Assembly: GCF_001552075.1 (NCBI RefSeq)
Contig: NZ_BCQM01000005.1
Coordinates: 124,001 to 188,000, forward strand
Length of the DNA: 64,000 nt
Direction of reading: 5' to 3'
From: Arthrobacter luteolus NBRC 107841
Lineage (GTDB): Bacteria > Actinomycetota > Actinomycetes > Actinomycetales > Micrococcaceae
The notes under the pieces are model-generated. The model was not told where the DNA came from, did not search any database, and saw only the letters and a program-made list of their open reading frames with translations. Made by a program: the position numbers and the translations under genes. This document shows, piece after piece, positions 24,888-37,212 of this stretch (position 1 is its first letter; each line of letters begins with the position of its first letter).

Positions 24888-25508
24888 GTGAGCACAGTAG
24901 ATTTGTCCCCCTTCTTCACCGGCCTCGGCAGCGGCCTGGCCCTCATTATCGCGATCGGGGCGCAGAACGCCTTCGTGCTGCGGCAGGGCATCCGCCGGGA
25001 GTACCTGCTCCCCGTCCTCACCGTCTGCATCCTCAGCGATGCGGTGCTGATCCTGCTGGGTACGGCTGGGATTGGAAAACTCACGGAAACCGCCCCTCTG
25101 GCCCTGGACGCCATCCGCTGGGCCGGAGCCGCTTTCCTGCTGGCTTATGCGGTGCTGTCCTTCAAACGTGCCTTTCGGCCGGCCGCACTGGAGGCAACGG
25201 GCGGGGGCCGGGGCACACTGGCCGCGGCGGTCCTCACCTGCCTGAGCCTGACCTGGCTTAACCCGCACGTCTACCTGGACACCGTGGTGCTGCTCGGCTC
25301 CCTGGCCTCCTCCCACGGCCCGGATGGCCGGTGGGTCTTCGCGGCCGGAGCCGTCGCGGCCAGCATCCTGTGGTTCAGCGCCCTCGGTTTCGGGGCGCGC
25401 CTCCTGGCCCCCGTGTTCGCCCGGCCCGCCGCCTGGCGGGTCCTGGACCTGGCTATCGGTGTTTTTATGGTGGTCCTGGCACTCAGCCTGGTTGGCAGCT
25501 CCCTGTAA
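24888..25508 (+). CDS. lysE: LysE-type basic amino-acid exporter
   Basis: 206 residues with five to six membrane helices and the family signature near the N-terminus (IIAIGAQNAFVLRQGIRREY) plus LTCLSLTWLNPHVYLDTVVL. Exports lysine/arginine when internal levels rise, for example from peptide uptake. Start GTG; TAGCGT 6-7 nt upstream suggests leaderless mRNA. Controlled by the divergent lysG. A POT peptide transporter is encoded elsewhere in this window. Confidence 0.93.
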   Translation: MSTVDLSPFFTGLGSGLALIIAIGAQNAFVLRQGIRREYLLPVLTVCILSDAVLILLGTAGIGKLTETAPLALDAIRWAGAAFLLAYAVLSFKRAFRPAALEATGGGRGTLAAAVLTCLSLTWLNPHVYLDTVVLLGSLASSHGPDGRWVFAAGAVAASILWFSALGFGARLLAPVFARPAAWRVLDLAIGVFMVVLALSLVGSSL

Positions 25509-25593
25509 CGGGGCTCCGGAAACCGCAGCGGAACGGTGGTAGTCTCCCGGTAATCTGCGGCCGTTGGGGGCGGCATCAAAAGGGGGAGCAGAA

Positions 25594-26076
25594 ATGGGGA
25601 CATCACAGGAGGCGGTACGGCGTGCGCACTGGCGCCGAAACGCGGTTTTGGCGGGGTGGACTGCCCTCTCTGCAGCGGGTGCCCTGGCGCTGGGCGGCTG
25701 TTCGGCGCCGCCGCCCCCGTTCGGCATTTTCGACGCCGACGCCGGCGAACAGGACATTCTTCCCAGCTGGGTGAGGCTGGAAACCGGCGGCGACGAGGTC
25801 CGGTACCTCACCACCAGGGGGACAGAGCGTTATTACGTTTCCCGCAGCAGCACCGACCACTGCCTGGTCATCGTCTTCGAGGACCGGGATGAAAGCTGGT
25901 CCGCCGGGTGCAGCGGCGGGCTTGGGCAGGGCCTGGTCCTCGCCCACAGCGTCCCCGGAGCCGGCACAGCAGCCCTGGTGGTGGATGGCTACACCGACCG
26001 GAATGACATAACCGAAGAAGGATGGCAGCAGCTGCACGAAAACGTGCTGGTCAAAGGCGGAATGTCCCTCCCCTGA
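25594..26076 (+). CDS. small lipoprotein, hypothetical
   Basis: 160 residues. An Arg-containing N-terminus (HWRRNAVLAG), hydrophobic segment and lipobox LALGGC (Cys36) mark a lipoprotein. The rest is a small soluble beta-rich domain (RYLTTRGTERYYVSR, HCLVIVFEDRDESWSAGCS) with a Cys pair that could form a disulfide. No named family recognised. GGGGAG precedes the ATG. Confidence 0.75.
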   Translation: MGTSQEAVRRAHWRRNAVLAGWTALSAAGALALGGCSAPPPPFGIFDADAGEQDILPSWVRLETGGDEVRYLTTRGTERYYVSRSSTDHCLVIVFEDRDESWSAGCSGGLGQGLVLAHSVPGAGTAALVVDGYTDRNDITEEGWQQLHENVLVKGGMSLP

Positions 26077-26149
26077 CATTTTCCTCAGCCTGCCTGACAG
26101 ATAGGTTTGAAGGGAGTGATTTCTCTTCAGAACGTCCGGAAGGAGTGCC

Positions 26150-27651
<1,502 letters not shown>

Positions 27652-27803
27652 GGCCGCCGCTCCGGCCTGGCCGGGAGAGGATCGGTTACAGTTTGCTGCA
27701 TCAATGGGGGAGGGCAGGGTCGGACGACGGCGGGTGGCAGGAAGGTTCTGCCGCCCGCCGCCTCGACCGCCCAGGTCCGCACAAATGAGGGGATGGCCGC
27801 GCC

Positions 27804-28238
27804 ATGACCAGCAAACAAAGCGACTTCGATCCACGGTATGACGAGGCCTACCAGCGCGGCGGCGGTGACGGGGTTTTCCGGGACGCCGTCGATGAGGCGC
27901 CGCAGGTGGTGGAAATCAGTGATGCCCCGCAGCACCAGCCGGGAGCCACACCGAAGGCCTGGGCGGACCTGGAGCTTCGGCAGCGCAAATACCGGATGGT
28001 GGCCTGGGTGCTGGCGGGTGGCTTATTGTTCCTGGGCTTGTTCGGTTTTTTCGCGGACCTGATCTTCCCGCCCGAACCTTCCTACCTGCAGCCCAACAGC
28101 TACGGTTACGTGACTGAACCTTGGAGCCAAAGACTGCGCTATGCGGCCCCAAGCCTGATTAACCTGGGAGTCCTCACCGCCGTTGTGCAGCTGGTCCTCG
28201 AACAGGTGCAGGCTTTCAAGCTCCGCACCGGCCGGTGA
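27804..28238 (+). CDS. two-helix membrane protein, hypothetical
   Basis: 144 residues: acidic soluble N-terminus (about 1-65), membrane helix AWVLAGGLLFLGLFGFFADL, a loop with YLQPNSYGYVTEPW, second helix SLINLGVLTAVVQLVLEQV, short basic end. Family not recognised. It is followed at 48 bases by another small membrane gene on the same strand. Confidence 0.7.
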   Translation: MTSKQSDFDPRYDEAYQRGGGDGVFRDAVDEAPQVVEISDAPQHQPGATPKAWADLELRQRKYRMVAWVLAGGLLFLGLFGFFADLIFPPEPSYLQPNSYGYVTEPWSQRLRYAAPSLINLGVLTAVVQLVLEQVQAFKLRTGR

Positions 28239-28286
28239 TCAGCCGCCCTGACTTAACCGCTTACCGAACTGCAACAAGGAGAACCC

Positions 28287-28508
28287 ATGAGTAAGAAAAA
28301 GTCCTTCCAGGACCTCAGCGCAGAGCAGAAGAAGGGCCTGGGCATACTCTCCGCCGTCCAGTTCCTGCTGGCCGGTGCCGCCCTGGTGGATATCTGGCGC
28401 CGGCCCCGCAGCGAGATCCGCGGTTCGCGGGCCGCGTGGAGCGCTGCCTGCGCCGTGAACTTCGTGGGCCCGATCTCCTACTTCGTGTTCGGGCGCCGCC
28501 GGGATTAG
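28287..28508 (+). CDS. PLDc_N-type small membrane protein
   Basis: 73 residues with two helices and the pattern of the phospholipase D nuclease N-terminal domain: LVDIWRRP ... AAWSAACAVNFVGPISYFVFGRR. Stand-alone copies are common in Actinobacteria; function unknown. CAAGGAG 5 nt before the ATG. Its TAG stop overlaps the TAA stop of the convergent L,D-transpeptidase gene by sharing TTAG. Confidence 0.78.
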   Translation: MSKKKSFQDLSAEQKKGLGILSAVQFLLAGAALVDIWRRPRSEIRGSRAAWSAACAVNFVGPISYFVFGRRRD

Positions 28509-29743
28509 GCCTTGGGCTGGGTGGAATACTCAGTCCAGGGGACATTCCAGTCGCCGTAGCCGTCCCACACCGCTGCCGGGCCAATACCTGTGTTCAGCAC
28601 CTGCACCAGGTCACCGGGCTCAAAGGTGTCGTAGAAGTACTTCGCGCCCTCGGGAGACATTCCGACGCAGCCGTGGGAGACATTAATGACACCCAATGCG
28701 CCCAATGCGCCCGGCAGTGCCTGGTGGACGAACACGCCGCTGTTGGTCAGCCGGCTGGCCCAGGACGCGTCGAAAGGCTCGTAATAGTCCGGGTCGCCGG
28801 GTTTCAGGCCAATACTCTCGGCCCGGAAGGGCAGCGTGGCGTGCTGGCTCATCACCACCTGATAGCCGCTGGGTGAGGGCCACTGTTCGTCGCCGAGGGT
28901 TACCGGGAAGGTGCGGGTGAGCTGCCCGTCAATGAAGACCTGCATGGTCTTGGTTGCGTTATCGACGACGGCGACCCTGCTGTTATGCACCGAGAAGGTC
29001 CGCGTCTCGTTGAAGTTGCCAATCATCGAGTTGCCGAAGTCCACACCGAACAGTGCCATGTCCACGGTGACGGTGGAGTTCGGTTCCCAGAAGGTCTCCG
29101 GGCGGTAGCGGACCTTGTTGTCCGTAATCCAGTAGAACGCTCCGGCCTGACCACTCGAGCTGGTGATGGTGATGGCCTCTTCGACCGCGGTCTTGTTGGT
29201 CACCGGTTCGCTGAAGTTGATTTCGATGGGATGCCCGACGCCGACCACTGATTTGTCCAGCGGTCCCATGAAGGCGTTGGCCTCATGCGGCGCGGTCACC
29301 GTATGGAACGTCTGCGAAGAGGTGGTGGTTTTGCCGTTGGCGTCCGCCAGGGTGAACTCGAAGGTGTACTCCGTGTCGAACTTCAGGGGTTCGGACGCCG
29401 TCCATTCGGTCTTCCCGCCCGCCAGGTCGCCGCTGACCTCTGCGCCTCCGCCCAGCGGCGCCAGGCTTACGGAATCGATGGTCCCGTGCTCCACCTTGAG
29501 CGCAGGAACCGTGATGGGGTTGACCTCCACCGACTGGTCAGCGGGTTCGGCCGTGAACTTGACGGGAACGGCCGGTGCTGCAGATTCGCTGGGAGAGGAG
29601 GACGGGCCAGGTGTCTGTGCAGAGGAGCTTCCGCCGTCGAAAGCACCGCTGGCAACGGCCACACCCACTGCGCCGCCGACCACCAGTACTGCTGCCGCTG
29701 CGGCCAGTGCTATCCACCGCTTACGGTTGCTCTTTTCCTGCAC
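28505..29743 (-). CDS. L,D-transpeptidase with Ig-like domains
   Basis: 412 residues. A single N-terminal membrane segment (IALAAAAAVLVVGGAVGVAV), a Ser/Pro-rich linker, two Ig-like (Big) domains at about 60-270, and a YkuD catalytic domain with the active-site H357-G-C359 (VINVSHGCVGM) and upstream GVFVHQALPG. It forms 3-3 cross-links in peptidoglycan, as Ldt enzymes of mycobacteria do. Start GTG at 29743; a longer signal is not visible. Confidence 0.94.
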   Translation of the reverse strand: MQEKSNRKRWIALAAAAAVLVVGGAVGVAVASGAFDGGSSSAQTPGPSSSPSESAAPAVPVKFTAEPADQSVEVNPITVPALKVEHGTIDSVSLAPLGGGAEVSGDLAGGKTEWTASEPLKFDTEYTFEFTLADANGKTTTSSQTFHTVTAPHEANAFMGPLDKSVVGVGHPIEINFSEPVTNKTAVEEAITITSSSGQAGAFYWITDNKVRYRPETFWEPNSTVTVDMALFGVDFGNSMIGNFNETRTFSVHNSRVAVVDNATKTMQVFIDGQLTRTFPVTLGDEQWPSPSGYQVVMSQHATLPFRAESIGLKPGDPDYYEPFDASWASRLTNSGVFVHQALPGALGALGVINVSHGCVGMSPEGAKYFYDTFEPGDLVQVLNTGIGPAAVWDGYGDWNVPWTEYSTQPKA

Positions 29744-29833
29744 TATTGTTCCCCTACGTTCTTGTCTGGCTGAAAGTTATCCTACGTTAGCCAGACATCC
29801 TGACAGTGCGCCGATACGCAAGCCGCCCGTTCC

Positions 29834-31315
29834 TTACTCCTGCTCCGCCAGCCGGGCTGCCTGACGGGTGATGTTTTTGGCCATGGACGGGAAGATCAGC
29901 CCGTGGAAGGGATAGATCAGCCACCAGTACAACCGGCCCAGCAGCCCGCGCGGGAAGTAGATGGCGCGCTGGCTGTAGACGCTGCCGTCGCCGTCGGGGT
30001 CCACCCGCAGTTCCAGCCAGGCCTTGCCGGGCACCCGCATCTCGGCCCGCAGGCGCAGCAGGGTTCCGCGTTCCAGAAGCTCGACCCGCCACCAGTCCAC
30101 AACGTCGCCGGTCAGCAGGGTTGCCTGGTTGCGGCGTCCGCGCGTCAGCCCGGCACCGCCAACCGTTTTATCCAGCACGCCGCGGATGGCCCAGGCCATG
30201 GGCAGCGAGTACCAGCCGTTCTTGCCGCCGATGCCCTCGATCACCTGCCACACGTGCGCCGGGTCGACGGCGGAATGCCGCCGCCGCTGGTCCACGTAGA
30301 CGGTCTGCCCTGCCCAGTCCGGGTCCGAAGGCAGCGGTTCCGAGGCCAGGTCAGCAGCGGAAGAGGCACTGGCCCAGGTGGTCTCCACCTCACCACGCGC
30401 CTCCTTTCCCAGGGCACGGGTGACGGCGTCGCGGTAGCTGGTGAGACCGCCTTCCGGTGCCGGGATGTACTCGTCGATGTCCCATTCCTTGGCCACCGCG
30501 TCGTGCTGCAGCGATTCCACCAGGGGCCGGGACATGGACAGCGGAATCGGGGTCACCAGTGCCACCCACAATCCGGCCAGCTTGGGGGCGGGAAGCGGCA
30601 GTGCATAGATCCGGCGCCGGGGAAGGCCCGCCACTTCGGCGTAACCGTTCATGATGTCCGCGTACTCCAGCACCTCCCGGTCTCCGATGTCGAAGGTGCG
30701 GTTCATTCCATCGGGGAGGTCGACGGCGCGGGTCAGATAGTGCAGGACGTCCCGGACGGCAATCGGTTCGATCCGGCGGCGCACCCAGCTGGGGGCCGGC
30801 ATGACCGGGAGGGTCTCGGTCAGGTGCCGGATCATCTCGAAGGAGGCGGAACCGGAACCTATGACGACTCCGGCTTGGAAAACGACGGCCGGTACCGCGC
30901 CGTCCAGCAGGATTTTCCCCACGGCGGTCCGTGAGGCCATATGCGGTGAAAGTCCGCCCGTATCCGGATGCAGGCCGCCGAGATAAACGATGCGTTTCAC
31001 GCCGGCCCGTTCCGCCGCCGCCGCAACGTTGTGGGCGATTGCTTCCTCCTGGGCAGCGAACCCCTTGCCCGAGGCCATGGAATGAACCAGGAAGTACACC
31101 GTATCCACGTCCGCGAAGGCCGACTCCACCGATCGGAGGTCGGACAGGTCCCCCTTCACGATCTCGACGTCGTTATGCCAGGGCACATCGTTGAGTTTCT
31201 CCGGGGAACGGACCAGTACCCGTACTTTATGGCCGTCCGCCAGCAGCAGGGGCACCAGCCGCCCGCCGATGTAGCCGGTGGCGCCGGTAACCAGGACCCG
31301 CTGCGCATCAGTCAT
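29834..31315 (-). CDS. NAD(P)-binding epimerase-like protein with DUF2867 domain
   Basis: 493 residues. An atypical SDR/NmrA-type Rossmann domain begins with VLVTGATGYIGG (about 8-19) and carries VVFQAGVVIGSGSASFEMIR. The C-terminal part (about 330-493) is a DUF2867/START-like domain ending in KNITRQAARLAEQE. Substrate unknown. ATG at 31315 is chosen since the 24 codons before it are basic and poorly conserved in character. Confidence 0.87.
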   Translation of the reverse strand: MTDAQRVLVTGATGYIGGRLVPLLLADGHKVRVLVRSPEKLNDVPWHNDVEIVKGDLSDLRSVESAFADVDTVYFLVHSMASGKGFAAQEEAIAHNVAAAAERAGVKRIVYLGGLHPDTGGLSPHMASRTAVGKILLDGAVPAVVFQAGVVIGSGSASFEMIRHLTETLPVMPAPSWVRRRIEPIAVRDVLHYLTRAVDLPDGMNRTFDIGDREVLEYADIMNGYAEVAGLPRRRIYALPLPAPKLAGLWVALVTPIPLSMSRPLVESLQHDAVAKEWDIDEYIPAPEGGLTSYRDAVTRALGKEARGEVETTWASASSAADLASEPLPSDPDWAGQTVYVDQRRRHSAVDPAHVWQVIEGIGGKNGWYSLPMAWAIRGVLDKTVGGAGLTRGRRNQATLLTGDVVDWWRVELLERGTLLRLRAEMRVPGKAWLELRVDPDGDGSVYSQRAIYFPRGLLGRLYWWLIYPFHGLIFPSMAKNITRQAARLAEQE

Positions 31316-31447
31316 TTTCCCAACATACACACCGCGGCGCGGGGTGCGGGCCTGCTGACGGTGCAGCCGGGAAAACCACTGCAACATTTTGTAAGCATGC
31401 TGATGTCTACTGGCATTTGGGCCCCAATCCCGGTAAGACTAGGGGGC

Positions 31448-34060
31448 ATGGCGAGAACGGGAACGGGCCCGCAGCAGCGGGAAACGGTCAATGTGGACGG
31501 GCACCGCCTGCGCCTAACCTCGCTGGAGAAGGTGCTCTACCCGGAAACCGGGACCACCAAGGCTGACGTGCTGTCCTACTACGCTGCCATCGCAGACCAA
31601 CTGATCCCGTATGCCCGGGACCGGCCGGCGACCCGCAAGCGCTGGGTCAACGGCGTCGGAACCCCGGAGAAGCCCGGAGAGGTGTTCTTCCAGAAGAACA
31701 TCGACGATTCCGCGCCCAGCTGGGTGAAACGGTACTCGATTGAACATAAGGACCACGCCACCGTTTACCCGCTGGTCAACGACCTGGCGACGCTCACCTG
31801 GCTGGCGCAGCTTGCCGCCCTGGAAATCCATGTTCCGCAGTGGCAGTTTGGTCCGCGCGGGGTCAGGCAGAATCCCGACCGGCTGGTGCTGGACCTTGAT
31901 CCCGGGGAAGGGACCTCGCTGGCCGAGTGCGCCGAGGTCGCCCGGCTGGCCCGCGGCATCCTGACAGATATGGGCCTGGATGCCCGGCCGGTCACCAGCG
32001 GTTCCAAGGGCATCCATCTCTATGCCGCGCTGGACCGCAGCCAGACCTCCGAAGACGTCAGCGCCGTCGCCCATGAACTGGCGCGGGCGCTGGAAGCCGA
32101 CCACCCAGATCTGGTGGTCAGCGATATGAGGAAGACGCTGCGCAAAGGCAAGGTCCTGGTGGACTGGAGCCAGAACAACGCAAACAAAACCACCATCTGT
32201 CCGTACTCGCTGCGCGGACGGTTCCACCCCACGGTTGCCGCGCCCCGCACCTGGGCGGAGCTCGAGGACCCGGAGCTGGACCAGCTGACCTACGAGCAGG
32301 TCCTGGACCGGATCGAGGACATCGGCGATCCGCTCGGGGGAATGCGCGGCGGGGAAGCGGACGCGGCTGCCCTGCCTGCGGAAGGTCCGCAGGACAAGCT
32401 GCACAAGTACCGCAGCATGCGGGACGCGGCGAAGACGCCCGAGCCCGTGCCGCATGAGCCGGTGGCCGTGGAAGGAAACGGCAACAGCTTTGTCATCCAG
32501 GAGCATCACGCCCGGCGCCTGCACTGGGACTTCCGGCTGGAGCGGGACGGTGTGCTGGTTTCCTGGGCCGTGCCCAAGGGTCCGCCCACCACACCGAGCA
32601 GGAACCACCTGGCGGTGCAGACCGAGGACCACCCGCTGGACTACGGCGGTTTCGAGGGCACCATCCCCAAAGGTGAATACGGTGCCGGGGAAGTTCTAAT
32701 TTGGGACCACGGAACCTACGAAGCGGAGAAGTGGCGTCCGGGCGAGGAAGTGATCGCCACCGTGCACGGCCAGCCGGACGGCGGACTGGCCCGGGACGGT
32801 TCGGCGGACCGGCGCTTCGCCTTCATCCACACCGGCGGTGAGGACGGAAAAAACAACTGGCTGCTGCACCTGATGAAGGACCAGCGGCCCGGGCCCGCGG
32901 AGCACTCCGGCGAGCCGGAGAGCAGCTCCTCCCACGGCGGAAGGACGCCGGAGCCTTCGGACGAAAATCCGGTGCAGACGGTATCCGACGCAGCGAAATC
33001 CCGTCCCGGTCCCCTGCCCCTGCCGGACGCTGCGGCGGTGAGGGCGGACATCCGGGAGTCCGGAATGCCCGGGCTGAAGCCGATGCTTGCCACGCTGGGT
33101 ACCCGGGCGGACGTAAACGACGACGCCGAATGGGCGTTCGAAATGAAATGGGACGGGGTGCGCGCCATCGCCGAAGTCACTCCGGAAGGAACCCGGCTGA
33201 TCAGCCGGAACGGAAACGACATGACCACCGCCTATCCGGAGCTGCAGGAACTGGGGGGCCGGTTGAACGGAGAGCGGGCGGTGCTCGACGGCGAAATTGT
33301 GGCCTTAAACAAGGCTGGCCGGCCCGACTTCGGGCTGCTCCAGCCCCGGATGAACCTGTCCCGGGCCAAGGACGCTGAGGCGGCTGCTGCCAAAACGCCG
33401 GTGCAGTTTATGGCCTTCGACCTGCTGTGGCTGGATGGGAACTCCCTGGTGGACCTCACCTACGAGCAGCGCCGGGAAATCCTGGAACAGGCCGTGGAAA
33501 CCGCCGATGCACACGGCCATATCCAGGTGCCGCCCGCGCTGGACCTCTCCCTGGACGAGGCCGTGGCTGCCAGCAAGGAGCTGGGGCTGGAGGGTGTGGT
33601 GGCCAAGCGGCGGGCCTCGGACTATTCCTCCGGCCGGCGCTCACGGAGCTGGATCAAACTCAAGAACCAGCTCACCCAGGAAGTGGTGGTGGTCGGCTGG
33701 CGTCCCGGGCAGGGCAACCGGGCGAACAAGGTGGGCTCCCTGCTGGTCGCGGTCCCGGAGGGAACCGACCTCAAATACATCGGCCGGGTGGGTTCCGGGC
33801 TCAGCGAACGGGACCTGGCCGCCGTCGGCGCCCGGCTGAAAAAGCTCGGCCGCAAAACCCCGCCGCTGGACGATGTGCCCCGTGCCGACGCCTCCGACGC
33901 CCGCTGGGTGCGCCCGGTCCTGGTCGGAGAGGTGACCTATGCGGAGCGCACCGGCACCGGCAAACTCCGCCACCCGGTCTGGCGCGGGCTGCGGCCGGAC
34001 AAGCGGCCCTCCGACGTGGTGCCCGAAGTGCCGGCAGCCGCAGCTGCGAAAGATCCCTAG
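31448..34060 (+). CDS. ligD: multifunctional ATP-dependent DNA ligase LigD (Pol-PE-Lig)
   Basis: 870 residues in mycobacterial domain order. Polymerase/primase about 10-300 ([14 protein letters not shown] with catalytic Asp residues near 149), 3'-phosphoesterase about 340-480 ([18 protein letters not shown] with its metal His), ATP ligase about 540-870 with adenylation Lys567 in EMKWDGVR and the SWIKLKNQ motif. Fills, trims and seals ends held by Ku. The frame is open 160 codons further upstream but that part is antisense to the neighbouring gene; ATG 31448 has a TAAGAC box 8 nt upstream (leaderless). Confidence 0.96.
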   Translation: MARTGTGPQQRETVNVDGHRLRLTSLEKVLYPETGTTKADVLSYYAAIADQLIPYARDRPATRKRWVNGVGTPEKPGEVFFQKNIDDSAPSWVKRYSIEHKDHATVYPLVNDLATLTWLAQLAALEIHVPQWQFGPRGVRQNPDRLVLDLDPGEGTSLAECAEVARLARGILTDMGLDARPVTSGSKGIHLYAALDRSQTSEDVSAVAHELARALEADHPDLVVSDMRKTLRKGKVLVDWSQNNANKTTICPYSLRGRFHPTVAAPRTWAELEDPELDQLTYEQVLDRIEDIGDPLGGMRGGEADAAALPAEGPQDKLHKYRSMRDAAKTPEPVPHEPVAVEGNGNSFVIQEHHARRLHWDFRLERDGVLVSWAVPKGPPTTPSRNHLAVQTEDHPLDYGGFEGTIPKGEYGAGEVLIWDHGTYEAEKWRPGEEVIATVHGQPDGGLARDGSADRRFAFIHTGGEDGKNNWLLHLMKDQRPGPAEHSGEPESSSSHGGRTPEPSDENPVQTVSDAAKSRPGPLPLPDAAAVRADIRESGMPGLKPMLATLGTRADVNDDAEWAFEMKWDGVRAIAEVTPEGTRLISRNGNDMTTAYPELQELGGRLNGERAVLDGEIVALNKAGRPDFGLLQPRMNLSRAKDAEAAAAKTPVQFMAFDLLWLDGNSLVDLTYEQRREILEQAVETADAHGHIQVPPALDLSLDEAVAASKELGLEGVVAKRRASDYSSGRRSRSWIKLKNQLTQEVVVVGWRPGQGNRANKVGSLLVAVPEGTDLKYIGRVGSGLSERDLAAVGARLKKLGRKTPPLDDVPRADASDARWVRPVLVGEVTYAERTGTGKLRHPVWRGLRPDKRPSDVVPEVPAAAAAKDP

Positions 34061-34115
34061 GGCCCCGAAGTTTCACGAACCGTCCACACGTCCGCAACGG
34101 GAGGAAACGCACACG

Positions 34116-36605
34116 ATGACCGAGACCGGAACACCCCAGACCCGGCTGCCCGGGACAGCAGTGCCGCCGGAACCCGAACTGGACGGCGTTGATGCGTGGT
34201 GGCGGGCCGCCAACTACCTTTCCGCAGGGCAGATCTACCTGCGGGACAATCCGCTGCTGCGCCGCCCGCTGGAACCCGCTGACGTTAAGGCCCGGCTGCT
34301 GGGCCACTGGGGAACCACACCTGGCCTGAATTTCATCTACGCCCACCTGAACCGGCTGATCAACGAATCCGGGCAGCAATTCCTGTTCATCACCGGACCC
34401 GGCCATGGCGGACCGGCGAACGTTGCCAATGCCTGGCTGGAAGGCACCTACTCCGAGATCTACAGCCATGTGGGCCTGGATGAAGAGGGCATGCGCACAC
34501 TCTTCAAGCAGTTCTCCTACCCCGGCGGAGTCCCCAGCCATGCCGCTCCGGAAACCCCGGGATCCATCCACGAAGGCGGGGAACTCGGCTACTCGCTGGC
34601 CCACGCCTATGGCGCCGTCTTCGACAATCCGGACCTCATCGCCGCCACCGTCATAGGGGACGGCGAGGCGGAAACCGGACCGCTCGCCGCCAGCTGGCAC
34701 TCGAACAGCTTCCTGGACCCTGCCGCGGACGGCGCCGTGCTGCCGATCCTGCACCTGAACGGCTACAAAATCGCCAATCCCACGGTCCTGGCGCGGATGC
34801 CCGAAGCCCAGCTGCTCAAGCTGCTGGAGGGCTACGGGTTCCACCCCCACGTGGTCACCGTGGAGGATCCTGCGGCGGTGATGGCCGCACATGAGGACTT
34901 CGCAGCCGCGCTGAGCACCTGCCTTGCGGAGATCCGGGCGATCCAGGAGCCGTACCGCTCCGGCGCCAAAACGGTTCCGCCGGCGGACGGGCAGGCTGGT
35001 GCACCGCAGGCCGCCGGTACCCGGGAGCATGCCCCGCGCTGGCCCATGATCGTTTTCCGGTCACCCAAAGGCTGGACCGGGCCGCAGACCGTGGACGGCA
35101 AACAGGTCGAGGGCACCTGGCGCGCCCACCAGGTGCCGCTCTCCGAGGTCCACGACAATCCGGAGCACCTGGAGCAGCTGGAGGAGTGGATGCGCTCCTA
35201 CCGGCCGGAGGAACTGTTCGACGGCGCGGGCCGGCTTCGCGAAACAATCGCCGCGCTTGCGCCGGCGGGGGATGCCCGGATGAGCGCCACCCCGTATGCC
35301 AATGGCGGGCACCTGCTGCGTGACCTGCGGCTGCCGGATTACGCCGGTTTTGCGGTGGAGACTGCCCGGCCGGGCAGCGAGCGGGTCAGCCCCATGCTGA
35401 ACCTGGGCCGCTACCTCGCCGAGATCATCCGGCTGAACCCGGAGAACTTCCGCATCTTCGGACCGGATGAGACGGCGTCGAACCGGCTGCAGGAGGTCTA
35501 CGGCGTCACGGATAAGGTCTGGCAGCAGCGCATTGAAGCGGTTGACGAACACCTGGCCCGCAGCGGCCGGGTCCTCGAGGTCCTCAGCGAACACCTCTGC
35601 GAAGGCTGGCTGGAGGGCTACCTGCTCACCGGCCGGCACGGGGTGTTCAACTGCTACGAGGCCTTCGTCCACATTGTCGACTCCATGTTCAACCAGCACG
35701 CCAAATGGCTGAAGGTCAGCCGCGAGCTGCCCTGGCGCCAGCCGATCGCCTCGCTGAACTACCTGCTCTCCAGCCATGTCTGGCAGCAGGACCATAACGG
35801 CTTCTCGCATCAGGATCCCGGCTTCATCGACCACGTGGTCAACAAAAAGGCGGACGTCATCCGGGTCTACCTGCCACCGGATGCCAACACCCTGCTGGCC
35901 GTCGCGCAGCACATCCTGGGGACGCGGAACCGGGTGAACGTGGTGATCTCCGGCAAGCAGCCGGCCCCGGTCTGGCTGGACCCCGAGCAAGCGAAGCTGC
36001 ACGTCAAACGCGGCATCGGTGTCTGGGACTTCGCCGGCAGCGAGGACAGCGGGCCGGGCGCGAAACCGGATCCCGACGTCGTTATGGGCTGTGCCGGTGA
36101 CGTACCCACGCTGGAAACCGTGGCCGCCGCCGCCCTGCTCAAGGAGCGGCTGCCCCAGCTGCGGATCCGGGTGGTCAACGTGGTGGACCTGATGCGGCTG
36201 CAGGACGCCGCCGAGCATCCGCACGGCCTGTCCGACCGCGACTTCGACACCCTGTTCACCAAGGACCGGCCGGTCATTTTCGCCTATCACGGGTATCCCT
36301 GGCTGATCCACCGCCTGACCTACCGCCGAACCAACCACGGCAATCTGCACGTGCGCGGTTACAAGGAAGAGGGCACCACCACCACGCCGTTCGACATGGC
36401 CATGCTGAACCAGATCGACCGGTTTCAGCTGGCCATCGACGTGCTGGACCGGGTACCGTCGCTGGGATCCACGCAGGCCGGATTCCGGCAGTGGCTGCAG
36501 GATGAGCGGGAGCGCTGCTGCCAGTACACCCGGGACGAGGGCCAGGACCCGCCCTTTATCAGCGGCTGGAACCTCGAAGAGGCGCAGCGGTCAACCACCG
36601 ATTAG
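34116..36605 (+). CDS. xfp: phosphoketolase
   Basis: 829 residues, full length for the thiamine diphosphate family that splits xylulose-5-phosphate (and often fructose-6-phosphate) into acetyl phosphate. Hallmarks: [38 protein letters not shown], the ThDP motif [18 protein letters not shown], and [21 protein letters not shown] near the end. ATG at 34116 follows GGGAGG by 11 nt; the upstream extension overlaps ligD. No acetate kinase is adjacent. Confidence 0.97.
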   Translation: MTETGTPQTRLPGTAVPPEPELDGVDAWWRAANYLSAGQIYLRDNPLLRRPLEPADVKARLLGHWGTTPGLNFIYAHLNRLINESGQQFLFITGPGHGGPANVANAWLEGTYSEIYSHVGLDEEGMRTLFKQFSYPGGVPSHAAPETPGSIHEGGELGYSLAHAYGAVFDNPDLIAATVIGDGEAETGPLAASWHSNSFLDPAADGAVLPILHLNGYKIANPTVLARMPEAQLLKLLEGYGFHPHVVTVEDPAAVMAAHEDFAAALSTCLAEIRAIQEPYRSGAKTVPPADGQAGAPQAAGTREHAPRWPMIVFRSPKGWTGPQTVDGKQVEGTWRAHQVPLSEVHDNPEHLEQLEEWMRSYRPEELFDGAGRLRETIAALAPAGDARMSATPYANGGHLLRDLRLPDYAGFAVETARPGSERVSPMLNLGRYLAEIIRLNPENFRIFGPDETASNRLQEVYGVTDKVWQQRIEAVDEHLARSGRVLEVLSEHLCEGWLEGYLLTGRHGVFNCYEAFVHIVDSMFNQHAKWLKVSRELPWRQPIASLNYLLSSHVWQQDHNGFSHQDPGFIDHVVNKKADVIRVYLPPDANTLLAVAQHILGTRNRVNVVISGKQPAPVWLDPEQAKLHVKRGIGVWDFAGSEDSGPGAKPDPDVVMGCAGDVPTLETVAAAALLKERLPQLRIRVVNVVDLMRLQDAAEHPHGLSDRDFDTLFTKDRPVIFAYHGYPWLIHRLTYRRTNHGNLHVRGYKEEGTTTTPFDMAMLNQIDRFQLAIDVLDRVPSLGSTQAGFRQWLQDERERCCQYTRDEGQDPPFISGWNLEEAQRSTTD

Positions 36606-36668
36606 ATTTCCCGCGCCGGGCAACCGCCCGTGCCGGGATGGCATGATCCGTCTACACGAAGGAGAAAT

Positions 36669-37133
36669 ATGTCCACCGAGCAGTCAACCATTTCCGTTTC
36701 CCGCGTCATCGACGCAGCGGCAGGGGACCTTTTCCACCTGCTGTCCAACCCCGAACGGCACCACGAGCTCGACGGTGCCGGCATGGTGGTTTCGGATGAG
36801 AAGACCGACCGCATCGCCAAGGTGGGCGATGTGTTCACGATGAACATGAACAACCAGAAAATGGGCGACTACAAGACGGACAACCACGTCACCGGGTTTG
36901 ACCACAACAAGCTCCTGGCCTGGCAGACCGCCGTGGCCGGCACCGAGCCGGCGGGCTGGGAGTGGATGTGGGAGCTGACCTCATTGGGCCCGGATTCCAC
37001 TGAAGTAACGCTCACCTACGACTGGAGCAAGGTCACCGACAAGGAGACCCTGAAGAAGGTGTCCTTCCCGATGATCAGCAAGGATGAGCTGGAGGAGTCG
37101 CTGAACAAGCTGGCGGCTGCTGTCGCCGGCTAA
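36669..37133 (+). CDS. SRPBCC family protein
   Basis: 154 residues of the START/SRPBCC fold (VSRVIDAAAGDLFHLLSNPE at the N-terminus, long C-terminal helix MISKDELEESLNKLAAAVAG). Ligand unknown. GAAGGAG precedes the ATG. It is a separate lineage from the SRPBCC protein beside dps. Confidence 0.87.
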   Translation: MSTEQSTISVSRVIDAAAGDLFHLLSNPERHHELDGAGMVVSDEKTDRIAKVGDVFTMNMNNQKMGDYKTDNHVTGFDHNKLLAWQTAVAGTEPAGWEWMWELTSLGPDSTEVTLTYDWSKVTDKETLKKVSFPMISKDELEESLNKLAAAVAG

Positions 37134-37154
37134 CGCACAATGTTCGACGGCGGT

Positions 37155-37203
37155 ACGACGGCGGCCGGTTCCCTTCACTGCGGGGGGAACCGGCCGCCGT
37201 CGT
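37155..37203. terminator. bidirectional terminator
   Basis: Nineteen-bp stem, left arm ACGACGGCGGCCGGTTCCC and its complement, loop about 11 nt, between the convergent SRPBCC and SDR genes. Confidence 0.85.
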
Positions 37204-37212
37204 TATGGGTCT

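Noticed and set aside
30968-31447. 160-codon upstream extension of ligD
   Set aside because: Antisense to the DUF2867 gene and its promoter; LigD polymerase domain begins right after ATG 31448.
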